From positions 5,730,802-5,794,801 of the forward strand of contig NC_058512.1 of assembly GCF_020382885.2 (NCBI RefSeq): DNA of 64,000 bases. The letters are read 5' to 3'. Positions 50,058-60,400 of the stretch are shown here, one piece after another. The stretch is from Scatophagus argus (Eukaryota; Chordata; Actinopteri; Scatophagidae). The notes under the pieces are model-generated. The model saw only the letters and a program-made list of their open reading frames with translations, made no database searches and was not told where the DNA came from. The translations under genes and the position numbers were made by a program. How positions within the stretch are numbered: position 1 is the first letter of the stretch; every line of letters starts with the position of its first letter.

Positions 50058-51752
50058 TGTGGTGCTGTGGATCTTGGTTACATTCCATTCAATGCAATTT
50101 CTCTGATCCCCCATGCTGTGATGTAGTGGACAAACTGCAATGAAGTGAATTGATTTTAGTTTGTGGTTTTTTTTTTTGTTTGTTTTGTTTTGATTTTTTT
50201 GCACTCATTTGTTTAAATATGGGAACCCTCTCACTGGCAAAAGAAAAAAAATAGTTTAGATAATTTAATATCATCACTAAGAACTCTGGCTTTTTGCTTC
50301 TCACAATGCACTATGGGTCTTAATAATGACGTGAAGCATGTTCCTTTGCTTTAACTTGTTGTATCTATCTTTTTTTCCATCTCTCTGGCGTTTCTCTTCA
50401 GTTATTTTTCCAGAATAGTTTGTAGACTTAAGCATAACAAGTGCCTCGCTTTAAGTGTTAGGAGATATTTCCATATTACTGAAACCATCAATAACAATCT
50501 GTCCATGAAGTCACCATGCCTTATTGGTTGCATAATTAATGAAAAGTATGAGTCATGAAAGAGCTAAGACAACATGTGACAGGTGTCTACAAAAGCCATT
50601 ATCCTCGAAATTTAAGTCAAGCTGTCCAAAATAGCTGTTGGTTTGTCGTGCTGAAGCATTTAACTATTGTGGAATAGGATAAAGAGGCATGTTTCACTGT
50701 GGGCTTTACAAATACTACATTCATTTCTCTTTTCTGTTTAGGCTCTATCTCCTACTCGTCTTTTTTATTTTACTGTACGTCTCAGACTCTACCCTGTTTC
50801 CTTTCACAGTCTAAAAGGAAGACCGGGATTTAAAAGCACAACCTTTTCTAAAAATGCATGTTTTCTCAGGTTTCGATATAGTCTCAATGGTTTAATAGTA
50901 TACGATGAAAATATATACAAAGAATATAACAGAAAAAAAAATAGTTTTGTTGCTGTTTGAATCTGAAAAACAAAGCTGAAGAGAAAATATCCCAAAAAGT
51001 GCCAGTGAAAGGGCTGCCGCCATCCTTGTATGAAAATCTGCTGTTTAGCTGTGACTGCGCAATGTTTTTCAATATAGGATATTTTATCTGAAAATAGAAT
51101 ATTTATCATTAATATTAAAGCAATAGCGCATTAATGGTGGTGAGTGTGTTGATGAGGAAATGGATGAGCATATTATGGGTAAATGTTAGATTCACGTGGT
51201 GGAATTTTGTACTTTATTTATTATTACTAATAATAATAATGATAATGATTTCAAAAGTTGCATTGCTAAACCCAAACTGTTCTGTTTTGTTTTTTAATTT
51301 TAATTTTATTTCATGGCTTGTATATTATCCTTTTGTATGTGCTCTTTTTGTAATAAATTGGATAAAACTGACAAGTACTTGTTTTTGTGTTCTGTATTCT
51401 GGCACACTATGGTCTCAGCTTTGTTAAGGTGTGGTTGTAATTTGATCCTTTGACACTTAATGATGGAGAAAATGCAACCATCTTTACGTCGAACTCCATC
51501 TAATTCTATAATCCTCACTAGATTACTTAAAGTTTTTAGCCACTTGGGGGCAGTAGAATAAACTGTAAACCCAAAACTGACATATTATCTCTTTAGATAT
51601 TTGTTAATGCTAACACGTTTGCACTTTTACACACTCAACACACACAGAGCAGCATTAACATTCATTTGGAGCTGTTGAATCCAGTTCACACTCCTTTTAG
51701 CTCTGTTTTTGGTCAGTTTTTAGGGAAATAACTTTTCTGACCAGGTAGTTGC

Positions 51753-52175
51753 ACTGATAAAAATATTGTGCCTGATCTACTTAAAAAAGGTAAGGCAACT
51801 TTTTGCATCAGATTATTATGTAGATAAAGCAAGGCTAGTCTTTGTATAGGCTACTTACTTTCTTGTGTGTAAGAAATGAGTTTTGCAAGTAAAGTCAATA
51901 TTAACTTATCAGGTAAAGTCAACTTAATTTTTCAAGTAACATCAACTTAGTTTTGCAAATGAGTGAACTTAATTTTATGAGTAAAGTCTATATAATTAAG
52001 CTAAGTTGACTTTACTTGCAAAATTAAGTAGACTTTACTTCCTTAAACCATTTCTTACATTCCAGAAAGTAAGTAGCCTGTACAAAGACTAGCCTTGCAT
52101 TATCTACATAATAATCTGATGCAAAAAGTTGCCTTACCTTTTGTAAGTAGATCAGGCACAATATTTTGTATCATG
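51753..52175. repeat. Near-perfect foldback (palindromic MITE-like) element
   Basis: The left arm from AAAATATTGTGCCTGATCTA through GGTAAGGCAACTTTTTGCAT and GCAAGGCTAGTCTTTGTATA to TAAGAAATG recurs as the inverted right arm. Arms are about 110-120 bp with only a handful of mismatches. The centre is a run of imperfect AAGTAAAGTCAACTTAATTT units, themselves in opposite orientations. There is no coding potential. It lies between ark2c and the SAMD3-like gene. Confidence 0.85.
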
Positions 52176-52289
52176 CTTGGTCTACTTAAAAAGTTAAGTA
52201 TGTGTCATCTATCTGTTGGAAATGACAATCCTCTTATCACATGTCAAGATATGTTGCCGTGGACCTAAGTGTTGACCATACTGATAAAT

Positions 52290-52530
52290 AGCCAGGAGCT
52301 GGAACGATTAGTTGATTAATCAATTAGTTGCTAACAACTAAATTAATCGTCAACAATTATGATTTTTTTTTTTTTGTCATTTTTTTTAAGAAGAAAAATC
52401 CCAGATTCTCTGATGTGAATGTTTTAAATTGTGGACTGTTGATTAGGACAAATCAAACAGTGATTAATTTTTCACCATTTTCTTACATAGTATGGACCAA
52501 ACTACAAATCGATTTATCACACTGTATACC
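52290..52530 (+). repeat. Teleost interspersed repeat rich in ATTAATCG words
   Basis: CCAGGAGCTGGAACGATTAG, TTGATTAATCAATTAGTTGC and AAATCCCAGATTCTCTGATG follow the order of a repeat I know to be abundant in fish. It is non-coding. Confidence 0.5.
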
Positions 52531-52625
52531 ATGAACAAGACCCACATGAGTCAAACAATCTTAGGTATAATTATGCATCTTAACCCAAAACAAGACTTGG
52601 AAGTCGTTTAGCTCAAATAAACAAA

Positions 52626-52631
52626 TTTATT
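52626..52631 (-). terminator. Candidate poly(A) signal of the SAMD3-like gene (minus strand)
   Basis: TTTATT on the plus strand reads AATAAA on the minus strand, about 370 bases past the stop at 53003-53005. Confidence 0.3.
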
Positions 52632-53002
52632 TGACAATAAGAACTGAACTCTATGAACTCCAGACATACTATTAGAACCCCACTGACAATCTTTCTTAGA
52701 GATCAGAACACTATAACTAAATGAAATCCTAGCTGTCAAAACAGCTACATCCATTATGTGTGCCATTTAAAGTGCAGAGAACAGATAGAATGCGCAATAC
52801 ATAACAAAATTAAGCATGCACCAGCATCATCATATTCAATCAAATTAAGTATTTTCCAGCATCACATAATAAAGAAACAAGTAGTGTAACCTGAGAGAGT
52901 GCATTGGGAGAACCTCAGAATGTGCAGTGTAAAACTAACTGTCAAACTTGACAAGAGTGAGTTCACTCAAATCCTATACTTTCAACACCATCTGTATGGC
53001 TT

Positions 53003-55017
53003 TTAAGCATGCAAACAGACTTTGAGATCATGGACTTTGGAGGACATTTTTTTGTTTGCATCCTCCAGCTCCAAAAAGATCTTCTGAAAGACCTCAAATG
53101 TGTATTTCAGTTTATTAGGGTACCTTAGTTCCAAGGCATAGATAAGGCCCATCAGATAGGTGCAAGCATGTGCCACATCTGGGATACCAAAAAGGACTTC
53201 TGCTCCCTCGATGGCTATTCCAGCTTGCTTGGGGAGACCATCCCTGGCTTTGCTGACCACAAAGATGCCGAGGACAAATGTAGTAATGGCTTCTTGGACA
53301 GCTGCAGCATCGTCGTCATCGAAAACCTGTGAAATACACCAGAGAGAATAAAACTTATTTATTGTATAGTAATGTTAAGGATGCATAACTCTTTGTTAAA
53401 TTTACAAAATAAATCTTGTCAAATTATCAATAACAGCTATTTTTGCACAAACGTATCTCATACTGACAGGGCTTTGAATCAAAAGTTATATTTTCTTTAC
53501 CTGGAAGTCCTTGATTAACTCTCCAGTGTTTTCACCAAGGTAGAGAATGAGGCCTCTGATCACAACTTCTCTTCGGGACTCAATGTTGCTGTCCTACAAA
53601 AATATGAAATGAGATTACTCATTAATATGAGAAATATGAGATTAATATAAAATATGAGATTACAGATGTCAGAAGACAACTTCTTAAAACTAACTACTAC
53701 TACACTGTTGTAAATACATGCCTCATTCAGCATGTCAAGGGTCTCATCAAGTTTCTTCCCAACGGCTCCACCCTTCCTCCTGTACAGGCTCAACAGCTGG
53801 GGTGTGTATTGGTCCAACTTGCCCAGGAATGTGGACAGAAGTGGCTTCAGTGTGATCCTGCGGAATTCCTCCTCAATCTGAGAGACCAAGAGACAAACAT
53901 GTAGAAACATAATGAGATACAGAGAGAAAAGAATTACAGACGCACATGGGCAAGAGAAACAGATTAAAATGAGAAGACATGATTAAAATGTTCATTATAC
54001 CTGGGAAAACTCAAACAAGGCAGGCCATCGAGCTTTGAAGTCAATCACAGGTGGTTTGTTGAGGATTACATCATTTCGACACAGTGAGAAGGTTTTTGCC
54101 ATCTTTTCATTTATGAGTTTGTTATTGTCTCTTTTCTTGTACTCATAGAGAATCTCCACTCGCTCCTTCTCAAGTGTTGCATCAGTTTCACCAGAGTGGG
54201 GTGGGAGGTAGTTTACCTCAGATTTCGTCGCCTTTTTCAAGTGTCTACACAGAGTGCTGGAGTCTGCAGCCAATTTTTTCTTTCGAGAGTTTACATTTAG
54301 CTCTGGTAGTCCAGGGTGCCTCACCTTTGCTCTGTAATTGCCAAGCTTATACTTCAAGCTGTTGTGCCAACTATATAAACCATTGAACGATACTGGGTCC
54401 CTCAAAGATGGGTGCTTTGCAACAAGGGCCTCAGCAACCTGCTCCCTTTGTGCTTGTGAAGGATAGGCAGTGTAGACAAAGATGCTAGCTGCTAATTTGT
54501 CCAGAATGTTGGATTTTACTGCAGGATTGTTGAGTAAGGTTCCGTCCTTTCTGTAAGCTTCATTTGCAGCTTGCAGAATGAGTTCAGTGTCAAAGGAGAA
54601 GGTAGGTATCTCAAACTGAGCTGGCCAGGACTCAGAGTGAAGGGAGGAGGTGCTCTCTGGAGAAGACAGAATTATGGTGGATGCTGTGGAACAGGTATCT
54701 TTCGATGACTCTGCATGACTGCAGTCAGTGCTCTCTTGGAGTCCTTTAGCATTCAAACAATCCTCAAATGTTAGTGTGATCACTGGTTCAATAAGAACCA
54801 CCTTGATAGTGTCTTTGTCCTTTATGTCCTTAGTTTCAAGGAGACTAAAAAACTGACCATCGAAATCTTGGTCCTGAAACTGAATACTAAAATCTTGTTC
54901 AATTGCAAATGTCTCTTGTAAAATATTCTTCAATTCCCCCACAGTCTGAGGGATTCCTGAGGGCAAGGTAAGCTTGCGAATTTCTTCCTGCAGTATGACT
55001 CGAAGTCTGACAGACAT
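53003..55017 (-). CDS. SAMD3-like uncharacterised fish protein with N-terminal PB1-like domain, 4 exons, 529 aa
   Basis: Exons in transcript order are 55017-54001, 53877-53722, 53593-53501 and 53326-53003 (530 codons, all phase 0). Residues 1-78 look like a PB1 fold (MSVRLRVILQEEIRKL, IQFQDQDFDGQF, DTIKVVLIEP). An acidic/Ser linker follows, then WPAQFEIPTFSFDTELILQA, which is typical of the multi-copy fish proteins annotated as sterile alpha motif domain-containing protein 3-like. The C-terminal part (RREVVIRGLILYLGE, CTYLMGLIYALELRYPNKLK, YTFEVFQKIFLELE) also fits that family. No SAM domain is visible. The second intron uses a GC donor (GAG|GCATGT). The frame is intact and the splice sites are usable, so it is probably expressed, but its function is unknown. 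Start: first ATG of the exon. Confidence 0.82.
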
Positions 55018-55439
55018 GTTGATTCTGTAGTAGGAAAAAAAGACAAAAGGTTATTTTGAATTTAGGCATGCAAAAAATTCATTTACATCTTATTACAAAG
55101 AGATAACTTAAAAACTTTTTTTTTTTTAAAAAAAGAGAGCAGTATTAAAACGCATAAGAGGCATTCTCAGGTAAATAAATCACTACATTGAACACTAAAA
55201 CAGCCTCTTAGGCAGGTGATTTTAATGTTGTGGATAATCAGTGTATGCAATAGAATGTACGTCCAGAATGTATTCAACTGGCTCAACCACATTAAAAGTC
55301 TTCTTATAAAACTCCTTTCTTTTGTAAGATGTGGCAAGAGGACCATCAGCTCTTAAAGCTGTGCTAATTGGGTTTGACTCACTCAACTGTTTGACTAAAT
55401 CGGAGACAACTAGGTTATCAAGTACACAGTCATGTTTCC

Positions 55440-55733
55440 TTAAACCAGGCAGGATTGAATGATCTTAATGTTTGTACCAAATGCATGCTTTGGGTAACTA
55501 CCCAGTATTGGCTGAGATGGTGCATTGCCATTTAAGTCATTAGGTAGCTGAGCAGGCTGCTTTGGGGCAGCACTTGTTGGGGAAGGTACAGGAGAAGCAG
55601 TGCTTGCTGATGCTAAAGTAGTAGTTATGCTAGCTGCTGTCTCTGATGTACTAGCAGCAGCATCATTGCTACTACTATCAATACAGGCAGGAGCAGCACT
55701 GCACTTTTTAAAAGCTCTGAAAAACAGATGCAT
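55440..55733 (-). pseudogene. Probable hAT-type (TTF zinc finger) transposase N-terminal fragment
   Basis: The minus-strand frame opens with FFRAFKKC, has a Ser/Thr/Ala/Pro-rich linker, and ends PSQPILGSYPKHAFG before a stop. Many hAT transposases with a TTF zinc finger start with a DSFFKK-like motif, a disordered linker and a QPxLxxYPKxxFG block just before the zinc finger. Here the zinc finger and catalytic part are absent. It could instead be an untranslated exon of the SAMD3-like gene. Confidence 0.4.
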
Positions 55734-55878
55734 TACACAGCATTAACTTTCTCTTTGTGAGCTGCTGAAAGATGGAGAGGAAAATAAGCAAGCTGGCTTT
55801 GTAAAAACCGCTGTGATTATTTGAAACAAAACAGTGCAGAACTACAGCCTGGTGTGCCTGCGAAAACGCTGCTGCTTC

Positions 55879-56107
55879 TGCTGCGTTCAATTACACTCGG
55901 AACTTGGAAAGATCTGGGTCGGAAATTCCGACTTCCGAGGTAAATGTGTTTCACTGCGCAACCTCGGAAAACATGACTGGTCACAGTAAGTTGATGTTTG
56001 TTTGGATGTCTTTCGAGCATTTAAAATACTTCTAAGGAAGTACATCAGCTACTTAAGGGAGAGAGGAAACGAGAAACGTCATATTCCGAGTGTAAGTGAA
56101 TGCAGCA
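55879..56107. repeat. Short MITE-like element with terminal inverted repeats
   Basis: TGCTGCGTTCAATTACACTC at the left is matched by the reverse complement of the right end, TGCTGCATTCACTTACACTC. Internal TCGGAAATTCCGACTTCCGA is itself palindromic. It is non-coding, about 229 bp, upstream of the SAMD3-like gene. Confidence 0.7.
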
Positions 56108-56109
56108 AG

Positions 56110-57489
56110 TCCGTGGCCGTGCTGAAACCTGAAGATACACAGCGGAGATGAGAGGAGTCTGATGTATCGTGTCCATTTTTCGGCGGATTTTTCCGCTATT
56201 GTAGATATTTTGTCAACTTGTAATATATTAATTTTGTGAGGATATTAAAATGTTGTTTTTTCAACTTCTAAAATTTTGATTTGAGGGGGCAATACATTTA
56301 TTTGAGGGAGCCGGCCTCGGTTACAATCTTCATGAAACTGAATGTGATGCATTTTTGTCTGATGACAGCAGTGTTTCCTCATTACTTTTTATAACTTCTG
56401 CCCACTGCTTCAACAAAATAACAATTCTCCTTTTCATACATTAATAATTGCAAGTCGCTTTTTCCGCAAGTTTACTTTTTAATTCTGCAACACTATGAAA
56501 AATAGAAACTGGCGTCCCTGCTGGCGCCGGCTAATTTCTGGCGGTCCTGTTGACTGGCGTTCTGAGCCAAAGCACAGGGGAAAAAACACATAAAACATTA
56601 TGAAAACTGAAAAGACAGTAATATCTAATCTAACTAGCTACTTGGCAAACTTTATTCTTACCTTAAAGGTTAGTCGACTCAACCATACGCTCAGCCTCTG
56701 GAAATGTGGCGCTGTTTTCATGCAGGAGGTACCCAGAATGCATGTCGGTTGGCGGGATTACGGCACGAAGTAAATGAAACAAGTTTATTGTTTGTTGAGT
56801 GTTTGTACTTGAGAAGATCGACTGGGATAACTAAAAAACGCTTGTAAATTAAAAAACACACAATACTTTGTATTTTGAACAAATGCATATTAATTTCAAA
56901 CGATACATTTTCATGTAAAGATACAAACTACGATTTTTATTGTTAATTTCACAGATTTAATTTATGTTAGGTTTACAAATGCTCAGAATCACTTTTTTCA
57001 GTGTGGAAATGTCTGTCTGCTGTAAACCCATGAAATTGTGGGCCGTAAAGCAGAAACATTGAGTTAAAAAATGCTGTAACACTGTGTAGAGCCATAATGC
57101 AACCGCAGAGCTAGCTGATAAGTCTTTATTAGTCAACAGCTGTGATTTTGAGTATCACAAAAGTGTTTAATCTTTTATAAAATGTTCATTATGACAAGGC
57201 AACTGAGCAAACCATCCCTGACAAATTTATAAAGAATGGCACATTCAGTTTCTTGACCTAAGAAAATATTGTCACAGTATTGCATTGTGGGCTATATTCC
57301 CAGGAAGTATTAAATATTGAACTAGAGTGTAATAATAATAATAATAAATAAATAAAAAACAACAACTATGAATGTAAAAAATATGCCTCAGTTCCTGAGA
57401 TATAAAACTTGCCAGAGAAGAATCCCTTTGGTCATTGACTTTAAATACGAAGGGGAATCTCTCTACAATGTTAGTAAATAATACCTTTG
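56110..57489. other. Intergenic interval upstream of the SAMD3-like gene and downstream of loxhd1
   Basis: No supported coding exon. On the minus strand, AATAAA (plus TTTATT at 57125-57130) could end loxhd1 about 360 bases past its stop. A short A/T trinucleotide run lies at about 57330-57360. Confidence 0.4.
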
Positions 57490-60400
57490 CTAGTATTTTG
57501 GGTAGAGAACCCTGGCGATCTGCCCGTCAGCCTTCTTAGTGTCCAACCACTTTCCACAGAGGAAGATGGTGGTGACGCCATTGGCCGTGTTAGTGACTTC
57601 AACACGATCCAGCAGCCAGCCAGGGTTCAAACCAGAGTTGTCATGCTCCACCCGAACCTTCTGCAGCTCTCCCATGTCCAGCATTTCCAGCAGGAAACGG
57701 TCGGTCTGCTCACGTTCGAAAAGGTTGCGAAACTTCTGCCGCAGTTGCCGACGGCCTGAATCTCCATTGGAGCCGTAGATAGTGATGAAAACATTGGCAT
57801 CTGTACCTGCTCCTTTCTCATCACCTGTGATGACGATGATCTCGTACTTGACGGGCACCAGGCTTCGAGCTTTACTGGCAAAGCTCTCGATGGACTTTGT
57901 GCACTCAAAGGTCAAGAATTCATCCCTCTTTGGAGAGAGAGGCACTAGGGCATTGCAAATGAAGATGTACCTGGAGGTAAAGATACAGAGAAGTACAAAG
58001 AAAGAAAGAATTTGTTACCAACAAATCCTAAGAGTATGAGAAAGAATGAATGGATGTAGACGTGGGTCATCTGTGAGCAATAGCTGGTGTTTTACTTGTT
58101 TCCCAATTCTCTTTCAGTAACAACGACCTCCTCCACATGCCAGTAAACCTCTCCCTTTACTTTCTTTCCATCCTTGGGTGTGTGGCCCAGGCAGACAGCA
58201 GCGATGTCACCCAGGTTCTTGGACGAAAACTCAAACCTGTCAACATTTCCCCTATAATGAGAGGGAAATAAGCCTGTAAGAATGAGTGGCCATTCTCTAC
58301 TCTACAGGGTGGTGTAATGTCATGATGCAGGGAATGCAGCGTTGGTCTGAGCTAAAGTACTTGGTGCTGGTGGCATTATCATAATAAGTGTGAAGGGAGA
58401 AATAGAGGGAGAGAAAGCACCTTTTTCTCAAGCTTTTTTATGCAAACAAGTTGCAGGTCATTGAGTTAATCTTACCGCAAGAACCTCTTCTTCTTTGAGG
58501 AGTTCTCCATTACAAATTCTTTTGATCGGCCCTTCTTCCCCTCAAGTATAATCCAGGCATTTTCTTTCGTTTCAGCTTCATCCGTGTCTCCAGTTGTGAC
58601 ACAAATTTCATACTCTTTTAGAGATAAAACATGAACAGGTAAAAAATGACTTGTCATGCGCATAAAGATGCAATAGTGTGAAAATATATGGAATAAATTT
58701 AAGTAATACTCAAAACCCAGTCCCATTTTTATACTATTTGAGGTCAGCATTTTTTCTGTATTAGCCATTTCATGTATTTGCCTTCTGTAAATCTGTCGCT
58801 ATATGACATTCTGTATTCTTAACTAATACAACTTTTAAACGCATTGTGCGTTATATGTCCTTACTTGTTTTCTCATTGAGGTCTAAGTAGTCATTGTTAG
58901 CACAGGCCAATTCTCTTATTATCTGTCCATCGTCATCATTTTTAGCAAGCCAGCGGTCACAGGGGAAACGAAATGTTTTGTCCATGATCTCATCCTTCAC
59001 TTCAATATAATCCAAGTGCCATCCTGGAGCAAGACCTGAGTGTAATGGGATCATGAAACAAACAAGGCAGCAAGTAAAAATGTTGTCAAGATCCGGCAGT
59101 CTTTCAAGCCAATGGGTAAAAATGGCATCAGCCCCTCGGGTTTCCTCAAAGTCAGATGATGATGTAGCAGTGGTTAATATTAGTCTATGAAGCCATCAAC
59201 TGTCCAGGTTTCATCAACATTATAAAAGTGGTGACTCAGACATCTCTTGTGGTGTCTGGATAGACCAGACCAGATTTATCTTAGCTGTGTGATTATAACT
59301 TAAGGTTACATGTAATCTTAGGAAATTATGTAGTACTTTACCCCACGCAGATTTAACGATACCTGCAGAGTAACTGTTCATCTGAGTGGCTGACCTGTGT
59401 TGTCGTGCCAAACTCGTACTTTGGAGAGCTCTCCCAGACTGAGAATATCCGAGAAGCGAAATGTGTCCACCTGCTTGCGCTCAAACTTGTTGGACTTGTT
59501 GCACTCTTTCAGTGCCAGTGTCCCAGTGTCTCCATTTTCTCCAAAAATGATGATCCACACATTGGCATCAGTGCCTGCCCCTGAAGAGACAGGAAAGAAT
59601 TACCTATTTGCAAAAATTAATCAGGACTTCTGCTTCTCTCTGTGTCCCTTTGTCCTATTTTCTAAACATAAATCACTGGATTGGATTAAACAAAGCAGAA
59701 TATGACAAACAAACAGCATTAAGCTCATAGAAATGTTGACAAAAAATGGCCTTGACCCCATCTGTGAGCAGTTTGTTGTGATTATAAATTCAAAAGTGTT
59801 TGCACTTTGCTTTAGATCTTTTAAATTACAATTCATCTCTAACTATGTCAGAGTATACAGTTTTTTGTTGAATTACTTGTTGAAATAAATACTTCGCAAA
59901 GCAGAGGTATGAGAAGGTAATCATACAATCAACAACAGAAGAATCAAGCACAGAATAAGGTGAGCAGCAGAGAAAGGAGCATTCTTTGATGAAACAACGC
60001 ATCTAGAATCCTGCTGTGCCTATTTTGTTACAGTGGGTGTATATTAGATGATGATGAGCACAATCCTCACTCGCTCTGCAGCAGGTTTTCATTGTCCCAG
60101 TTTTGAACGTGTCTGTACACTAAGCCACAAATGCAATATTTTAATTAAGAGCTCCGTTGTTATAATGAGCAACAAAAGTGTTTGCAATGTTAGAAATCTT
60201 ATGTTAGCAATTGAATTTTATCTTGTTGTTACCTTTAAATGATTATTTTCTTTACATATGCCCTCCTATATGCACATGTACATACTTGATATTCAGTGCC
60301 TCAGTACCTCAGTCCACGCACAATGATCATAAGGGCACCATTTCCTTATGCACAGCATTGCCTATGTAGTGTTGCCTGCTTGCATATGCCTCTATGTGTG

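Larger units (their letters stand above)
47521..51360 (+). other. Long 3' UTR of ark2c
   Basis: About 3.8 kb without a credible gene runs to the canonical AATAAA at 51352-51357, which is followed by a GT-rich stretch. It holds several simple repeats: (AC)n near 47775, an AT/GTATAT palindrome at 47975-48042, (GT)n at 48485-48511 and (TC)n at 49950-50057. The UTR length is an inference from the poly(A) signal; earlier cleavage is possible. Confidence 0.5.

Noticed and set aside
49903-50106. A 67-codon frame of Ser/Leu repeats
   Set aside because: It is a translation of the (TC)n simple repeat, not a gene.
57539-57908. Several open frames opposite and beside the last loxhd1 exon
   Set aside because: They are shadows of the PLAT-encoding frame, which has the full family signature.
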